This document shows, piece by piece, positions 14,859 through 19,175 of a stretch of DNA of 19,175 bases. Each line of letters opens with the position of its first letter. Position 1 is the stretch's first letter. The notes beneath the pieces were generated by a model, which was not told the DNA's origin, did not search any database, and was given only the letters and a program-made list of their open reading frames with translations. Source of the stretch: CAYWFU01 sp964457585 (lineage in GTDB: Bacteria > JACRDZ01); contig CAYWFU010000057.1 in NCBI GenBank assembly GCA_964457585.1, positions 1 to 19,175 on the forward strand, written 5' to 3'. The position numbers and the translations under genes are program-made.

Positions 14859-15533
14859 TTAATATTTTTTTTTTCTTTCGATACTTCTTTCCCAAGTTTG
14901 TTTAAAATATCGATTAAATATTGAGTAAAAAATATTATTTTTTTTAAAAACTATCGCTGGACTAATTAATCCATTAATTTCATCTGTATAAAATCCTATT
15001 AGACAGAATTCATCAAAAATAATAATACGATATAAAGCAGGATTATTATGTATTTTTATTTCTAGCTTAGAAATTGTATTTTTTAAATCAATTAAAGCAT
15101 TGAATGATTGTTTAATCTGTTCTAAATATGTTTCTACACTTTCTGCTGTGGAACGAATATTAACAAACTCTAATGCTCTTTCTTTTGCTTCTTCTCCATC
15201 AGGATCACTAATTAAAACTTTAAATTCTTTATTCCTTTGAGGATTAAAACAATTAGGGTCGAGTATGGCTTTTCTCAATTCAAATTCTTCATGAGTTAGA
15301 GGGAATCCTCTTATAGAAAAATATTTAATGCTTGTTGAATTTTTCACCCCTAGCCGGATATATTTTTTAACTTTAAAGTCCTCAAAACTATTATATTTTA
15401 TATAATAATCTTTTCTAATAATAGACAACAGTATTCCGAGAGGTGTTTTTATTTTCTTAAAATAGCGTCCTAACAATTCCCATATTGCAGTTGCAACCAG
15501 ACTAGTTACTATAGCAAAAACCCATGAATTCAT
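14859..15533 (-). CDS. Membrane-anchored protein with a possible phospholipase-D-like/DUF5919-like domain
   Basis: 224 residues. One N-terminal hydrophobic segment, 'SWVFAIVTSLVATAIWELL', is followed by a basic stretch, so the bulk is probably cytoplasmic. The soluble part has 'FKVLISDPDGEEAKERALEF', a helix with 'NALIDLKNTISKL', then 'IEIKIHNNPALYRIIIFDEFCLIGFY' (split here at the A/L step: 'IHNNPALYRI', 'IIFDEFCLIGFY') and an end with 'YSIFNRYFKQTWERS'. That order recalls the PLD-like DUF5919 domain fused to various signalling and defence-associated proteins; I give this from memory and tentatively. No HKD catalytic motif is visible. It starts 4 bases after the HAD gene stop with AGGA as ribosome binding site, so the two are tightly coupled. 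Confidence 0.55.
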   Translation of the reverse strand: MNSWVFAIVTSLVATAIWELLGRYFKKIKTPLGILLSIIRKDYYIKYNSFEDFKVKKYIRLGVKNSTSIKYFSIRGFPLTHEEFELRKAILDPNCFNPQRNKEFKVLISDPDGEEAKERALEFVNIRSTAESVETYLEQIKQSFNALIDLKNTISKLEIKIHNNPALYRIIIFDEFCLIGFYTDEINGLISPAIVFKKNNIFYSIFNRYFKQTWERSIERKKKY

Positions 15534-15537
15534 ATTA

Positions 15538-16203
15538 CTATATCCTATTAATCAATACATTTTTTAAATTTAAAATCGATGAGGCTTTAATATCTGTTTC
15601 TAATGAATCTCCAACAACAATAAATTCTGATGGTAATATCTCGGGTCTAAATTTGAGATGTAATTTTAATTGATAGAGTTTTTCTTCTAATCCATTTAAT
15701 CTTTTTTTATTATTAATACAACTACCACTAATTTGGAGTTTTTTTTCATTCGGGAAATTCAGTGATTTTGCAATATATTTTCCCAATCCTGCTGATACAA
15801 GTTGATGTGTTGCCATTTCGATTTTCCTTAAAGTAAATATTCCAATAATTTTTCCATTTTTATAAAGTTCACTAAAAGTACTTTCTACATCATCATACAA
15901 ATATCTTTTGAATTCATCATGGGGTGTTTCGTAATAACGATCTTCATACCGTTCTATTATTTTGGTTGATGTTATTTTGCTTATTTTTAATTTATCGATT
16001 AACCATTTTTCATTTAAAATCTCTTTCCCTAATTTTGGTACTTTTTTTTGGTTTATATTAAATTCTACCAACGTTTCCATAAATATTTTATTAATTAATT
16101 GACATTTTGATAAAGTACCATCAATATCAAAAAGTAACATCTTTATACTATCTAAATTTCCTTCAATTAATAACTGATTTAGACTATTTATTGTTTTATT
16201 CAT
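15538..16203 (-). CDS. HAD-superfamily hydrolase
   Basis: 221 residues from the ATG at 16203, which has AAGGAA seven bases upstream; an in-frame ATG at 16248 would overlap the zinc-ribbon gene and lacks a site. HAD motif I is 'LLFDIDGTLSK' (nucleophile D26, acid D28), motif II 'GIFTLRK' (Thr), and motif IV 'VVGDSLETDIKAS' near the C-terminus (metal-binding Asp). A cap of about 80 helical residues follows motif I (subclass C1, as in phosphoglycolate phosphatase and beta-phosphoglucomutase). Such enzymes dephosphorylate small phospho-metabolites; the substrate here is not predictable. It is cotranscribed with the membrane protein downstream and the zinc ribbon upstream. Confidence 0.85.
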   Translation of the reverse strand: MNKTINSLNQLLIEGNLDSIKMLLFDIDGTLSKCQLINKIFMETLVEFNINQKKVPKLGKEILNEKWLIDKLKISKITSTKIIERYEDRYYETPHDEFKRYLYDDVESTFSELYKNGKIIGIFTLRKIEMATHQLVSAGLGKYIAKSLNFPNEKKLQISGSCINNKKRLNGLEEKLYQLKLHLKFRPEILPSEFIVVGDSLETDIKASSILNLKNVLINRI

Positions 16204-16226
16204 TATATATTCCTTGTTAATAAACT

Positions 16227-16427
16227 CTAGTCCCACCAATACATACAATCATAACAAAATATATTAGGATCAGCTTCATCTGCAGTTTTAGTAATTATTG
16301 CTCCTATTAAATTTCTACTTTTACATTTTGGACATCTTGCCCCATGAAGTCCTATAGGTAAAGATACGAAACTACGAAGCTGCCGATTATCTATTGGATC
16401 ATCTGTCCATATTTTTTTATATAGCAT
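16227..16427 (-). CDS. Small zinc-ribbon protein
   Basis: 66 residues with two cysteine pairs, 'RCPKCKSRN' and 'FCYDCMYWWD', about 24 residues apart: a treble-clef or zinc-ribbon knuckle pair likely to bind one zinc ion. I do not recognise the family. The ribosome binding site AAAGGA lies before the ATG at 16427. It is 24 bases downstream of the mutase-like gene and 23 bases before the HAD start, so it is part of the cassette. Small zinc ribbons often serve in protein-protein or nucleic-acid contacts; nothing in the sequence decides which. Confidence 0.7.
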   Translation of the reverse strand: MLYKKIWTDDPIDNRQLRSFVSLPIGLHGARCPKCKSRNLIGAIITKTADEADPNIFCYDCMYWWD

Positions 16428-16451
16428 AAAAATCCTTTAAATATTAAAATA

Positions 16452-17711
16452 TTATTTCTCAAAGCCTTCAAATTTCCTTAGTTTTCTTGCCTTTGCTAGT
16501 AATATTGTCATTAATTCAACACCTTCTAAACGTCCCAATGAACCATAAATACATTGTTCTTCATCAAAAGATTGTGACCTGTCAAAACCCTTCATGAATT
16601 TACTATTAATTGCTATTGGTACAGAATGATCACTATGCGCACCAATAATTGAAGGAGTAGAATGGTCACCTGTTATGGCAAGTACATCAAAATCCAATTT
16701 TCTTATTTCTGGAAATAATTTGTCGAAATATTCAAGAGTTTTAACTTTTCCAAGAAAATCTCCATCTTCACCTCTTAAATCAGGATCTTTATAATGAAGG
16801 AAAAAGAAATCAAATTCTTTAAAATTCTTTTTGAGAATATCAATTTCTGATTTAAGATCTGTAGAAGGTCCTAATACTTTCATACTAATAAGCTTAGCTA
16901 TTCCTCTATATAATGGATATGCTGCAATTGCTGCAGAATTCAATGAATAAACTACGTTAAAATGTGGTAAATCTGGAATTGTCGAGAATCCCCTAAATAT
17001 AATTCCATTCGCTGGTTTTTTATCTTTTAATATCTTAATAGCTTGTTTTGTATACTCATTAACAATCGTGGCACTTTTAATAGCTGCAGGTGGTAATGTG
17101 TTTATTCCAAGTCCTAAATCAGGTTTTGCTTTTAATATTTTAAATCCTTCCTTTTGAGGATCAGTATCAGTTATTTTTGCACTTAATTGTTGCCCATTTT
17201 TCATAATAAAAACTCCACGATGTTCTTTAGTTGAAATCACTTTTGTTGTTATGTTATTAATTTTTACTTCTTTATTTAGTATCTCAGCAATTTTCTTACC
17301 ATCAGTAAATCTATTTGCTCTTCTATCGATAATTATTCCTTTATTATTAATAGTACAAAAATTAAAGCGTGCTGTAATATCTCCTGGATTAATCTCTCCA
17401 GAGGGAAGATCGGCAGCTTCTAATGCTCCTCTTCCCACCTTATATTCTTCAAAAAGAGGATCATAGCCAAAAAGGCCAAGATGTCCAACGCCACTTCCTG
17501 GAATAATACCCCGCCTTACTGGATAAATCAATCCAGTAACTGTCTGTCTTTCCCTAACAAAGTTATCAAGATTTGGTAAGTTTGCATATTGCAACTCTGT
17601 CTTTTTATATTTGTCATGGTATAAACCACCAAGTCCATCTATAATAATTAATAATATTTTACTCTTGTTTGAATAAGAAATTCTTGATAAAAGTTCTAGC
17701 CGTGTATCCAT
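16452..17711 (-). CDS. ApgM-type phosphoglycerate mutase homologue (alkaline phosphatase superfamily)
   Basis: 419 residues, the usual size of the archaeal-type cofactor-independent phosphoglycerate mutases (ApgM), which share the alkaline-phosphatase fold with GpmI. Family landmarks: 'IIIDGLGG' (metal ligand D25), 'PGSGVGHLGLFGYDP' with nucleophile S73, 'GRGALEAADLPSG', 'GDITARFNF', 'DRRANRFT', 'HRGVFIM', 'ITDTDPQKEG', 'ANGIIFRGF', 'ITGDHSTPS' (D349, H350) and 'HSDHSVPI' (H359). The ligand motif normally written D-x-x-G-H-D-G is 'DLRGEDGD' here, so the expected His is Glu315. The predicted step is interconversion of 2- and 3-phosphoglycerate or a related phosphoryl transfer. It is the first gene of the cassette, 82 bases after moxR, with AGGAGAG before the ATG. 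Confidence 0.85.
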   Translation of the reverse strand: MDTRLELLSRISYSNKSKILLIIIDGLGGLYHDKYKKTELQYANLPNLDNFVRERQTVTGLIYPVRRGIIPGSGVGHLGLFGYDPLFEEYKVGRGALEAADLPSGEINPGDITARFNFCTINNKGIIIDRRANRFTDGKKIAEILNKEVKINNITTKVISTKEHRGVFIMKNGQQLSAKITDTDPQKEGFKILKAKPDLGLGINTLPPAAIKSATIVNEYTKQAIKILKDKKPANGIIFRGFSTIPDLPHFNVVYSLNSAAIAAYPLYRGIAKLISMKVLGPSTDLKSEIDILKKNFKEFDFFFLHYKDPDLRGEDGDFLGKVKTLEYFDKLFPEIRKLDFDVLAITGDHSTPSIIGAHSDHSVPIAINSKFMKGFDRSQSFDEEQCIYGSLGRLEGVELMTILLAKARKLRKFEGFEK

Positions 17712-17793
17712 TAATTCTCTCCTTTTTGTACTTAATTTAGATAAAATATTAATATCAAATGACTTTTTTTGAATAATTATTAGCTATTATAAT

Positions 17794-18792
17794 CTAACCT
17801 CCAGAAGGTAATGGGATTATCTCAAAAAGGCGATTGATAATATTGATGCTTGTTATTCCATCTGCCTCAGCATTAAAATTGGTAATAATTCTGTGATTTA
17901 ATACTGAAGGAGCAACATATTTAATATCATCACATGATACATTATATCTTCCAAGCAATATCGCTCTTGCTTTTGCTGAAAGTATAAGGAATTGCGATGC
18001 ACGCGGGCTTGCTCCCCAGCTTACCCATTTTTTTATAAAATCCGGCGCTTCAGGATTTGTTGGTCTTGATAAACGTGTTAATTTAACAGCATATTCAACA
18101 ACATATTCTGATATCGGAACTTTTCTGACTATTTCCTGAAGATTTAGAATCTGTTCCCCTGTAATCATTGTTTTTATAAGCGCTTCGTATGATGAAGTAT
18201 TAAGCTGGGCGATTTTAACTTCTTCTTCTTTTGTCGGATAATCAATGATTATATTAAACATAAATCTATCAAGCTGTGCTTCAGGCAAAGGGTATGTCCC
18301 CTCCTGCTCAATAGGATTTTGAGTTGCAAGCACAAAAAATGGCAATGGTAATTTATATATTTTGCCGGAAGCAGTAACATTATATTCCTGCATGGCTTCA
18401 AGCAAAGCAGATTGAGTTTTAGGAGGTGTACGGTTTATTTCATCAGCTAGAATTATATTGGCAAATATCGGACCTTTTAAAAATTTAAAAGTTCTTTGTC
18501 TATTTTCAGGATCTTCCTGAATAATATCTGTCCCGGTTATATCTGACGGCATCAAATCCGGAGTAAATTGAATTCGTTTAAATTCCAATCCGAGAGTTTT
18601 AGCAATCGTCTGCACAAGAAGAGTTTTTGCAAGTCCGGGAACCCCGACTAAAAGGCAATGTCCGCGAGAAAAAAGCGCAATTAAAAATTTATCGATTACT
18701 TCTTCCTGTCCGATAATAACTTTTCTAATTTCCTTTAATAATGATTCTCTGGCATTCTTTAATTCTTCAATTAACTTTAAATCATCCTGCAT
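17794..18792 (-). CDS. MoxR-family AAA+ ATPase
   Basis: 332 residues, the MoxR family size. Walker A is 'GVPGLAKT' (50-57), Walker B 'IILADEIN' (113-120, with D117 and E118), and sensor 1 'FVLATQNPIEQEGTYPLPEAQ'. 'LDRFMFNI' with the likely arginine finger and the C-terminal lid ('WVSWGASPRASQFLILSAKARAILLGR') complete it. MoxR ATPases act as chaperones for assembly or activation of partner complexes, usually with VWA-domain proteins encoded nearby (DUF58 and BatA/BatB); none is seen on the downstream side here, where the cassette begins, which may mean that partners were lost or lie elsewhere. It sits 17 bases after the DUF1844 gene with AGGAG before the ATG. Confidence 0.95.
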   Translation of the reverse strand: MQDDLKLIEELKNARESLLKEIRKVIIGQEEVIDKFLIALFSRGHCLLVGVPGLAKTLLVQTIAKTLGLEFKRIQFTPDLMPSDITGTDIIQEDPENRQRTFKFLKGPIFANIILADEINRTPPKTQSALLEAMQEYNVTASGKIYKLPLPFFVLATQNPIEQEGTYPLPEAQLDRFMFNIIIDYPTKEEEVKIAQLNTSSYEALIKTMITGEQILNLQEIVRKVPISEYVVEYAVKLTRLSRPTNPEAPDFIKKWVSWGASPRASQFLILSAKARAILLGRYNVSCDDIKYVAPSVLNHRIITNFNAEADGITSINIINRLFEIIPLPSGG

Positions 18793-18809
18793 AACACTCC
18801 TTTTCTAAT

Positions 18810-19082
18810 TCATTTTTTTTCTAATTCATCAACATAATTTAACTGTAAATTGCTTAAGGCTGTATTTAAAACATCCGATTCCTGTTTGGATAAATTTCCT
18901 TTTGTTTTTTCTTTCAACATTACAATCATATCTATTGTGGTTTGAGCTTGCTTAAAATTCCGTTCAATTTTACCAGTTAAAGGATCGCTTGTTTTTCCTA
19001 TGTGCTGCATTGCTATTGAAGAAAGTGAAAGAATCAATTCAATAAAAAGCACTGAATTTTTTGCTGATTGGGTATCTTCCAT
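18810..19082 (-). CDS. DUF1844 protein
   Basis: 90 residues, mostly helical. The order 'VLFIELILSLSSIAMQHIGK', then 'AQTTIDMIVMLKEKTKGNLSKQESDVLNTALSNLQLNYVDEL' (given here in two parts: 'AQTTIDMIVMLKEKTKGNL' and 'SDVLNTALSNLQLNYVDEL') matches the small DUF1844 family, whose function is unknown. There is no signal peptide; the first helix is hydrophobic. The ribosome binding site AAAAGGGG precedes the ATG. It begins the transcript that continues into moxR. Confidence 0.8.
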   Translation of the reverse strand: MEDTQSAKNSVLFIELILSLSSIAMQHIGKTSDPLTGKIERNFKQAQTTIDMIVMLKEKTKGNLSKQESDVLNTALSNLQLNYVDELEKK

Positions 19083-19126
19083 TTTTACCCCTTTTTATTT
19101 GGATGTACCAAAAAAAATGATTACTT

Positions 19127-19155
19127 ATAATAACATACCCTGTATCAAACTTCAA
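19127..19155 (-). promoter_or_regulatory. Promoter for the DUF1844-moxR transcript
   Basis: On the minus strand, TTGAAG (19155-19150), a 17-base spacer and TATTAT (19132-19127), with TG one base before the -10 (extended -10). It gives a leader of about 40 bases. Confidence 0.6.
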
Positions 19156-19175
19156 GTAATACAAAATAAAGCGAA

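Noticed and set aside
16204..16248. Longer start for the HAD hydrolase
   Set aside because: It would overlap the zinc-ribbon coding end and has no ribosome binding site, whereas the ATG at 16203 has AAGGAA at a good distance.
19101..19145. Fourth, degenerate copy of the two-hairpin repeat (GTACCAAAA, TACCCTG)
   Set aside because: The similarity is limited to short AT-rich words with no paired stems, and the sequence is better explained as an extended -10 promoter.

Overview
The window is about 30% GC and comes from a Gram-negative (diderm) bacterium. Evidence for an outer membrane is an MlaD/MCE lipid-transport protein and two lipoproteins with clear lipoboxes. Shine-Dalgarno sites and sigma70-type TTGACA/TATAAT promoters are well formed. 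I cannot name the lineage. Gene content and AT-richness would fit an uncultured bacterial phylum as well as a known one. There are no rRNA, tRNA, CRISPR or transposase genes in view.

Layout. 1-1251 (minus strand): the first codons of an unidentified gene, then cvpA, a GatB/YqeY-domain gene and rpsU. 1639-5312 (plus strand): dnaG and rpoD. This is the classic rpsU-dnaG-rpoD macromolecular-synthesis locus, but rpsU has been turned round and is read divergently with its own promoter. 5364-9540 (minus): a run of envelope genes, namely mlaD with a beta-rich tail, a secreted NHL-like propeller carrying a long coiled coil, a small exported HEAT-like protein, and a DUF2155-type lipoprotein. 9706-11595 (plus): glmS, divergent from mlaD. 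11600-13318 (minus): dut and a lipase-like lipoprotein. 13339-17711 (minus): a remnant of gpmI followed by a five-gene cassette. 17794-19082 (minus): a MoxR-type AAA+ ATPase and a DUF1844 protein.

The most unusual region is 13339-17711. Only the last ~70 codons of a cofactor-independent phosphoglycerate mutase (gpmI) survive. Its 5' part has been replaced by a cassette with an archaeal-type phosphoglycerate mutase homologue, a tiny zinc ribbon, a HAD phosphatase, a membrane-anchored protein of unknown function, and a highly divergent enolase. Both glycolysis-like enzymes have substitutions at conserved active-site positions (a metal-ligand His to Glu in the mutase; the catalytic-loop His to Gln, and loss of the N-terminal RGNPT motif, in the enolase). 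The cassette is therefore either a replacement for two consecutive glycolytic steps or a repurposed pathway acting on related phospho- or phosphono-compounds.

The second notable feature is a dispersed two-hairpin repeat of about 95-130 bp, present in three copies (1432-1560, 5873-5967, 6061-6184). Its second stem differs in sequence between copies but stays paired, so the structure rather than the sequence is conserved. The rpsU leader also holds a terminator-like hairpin that could be an attenuator.
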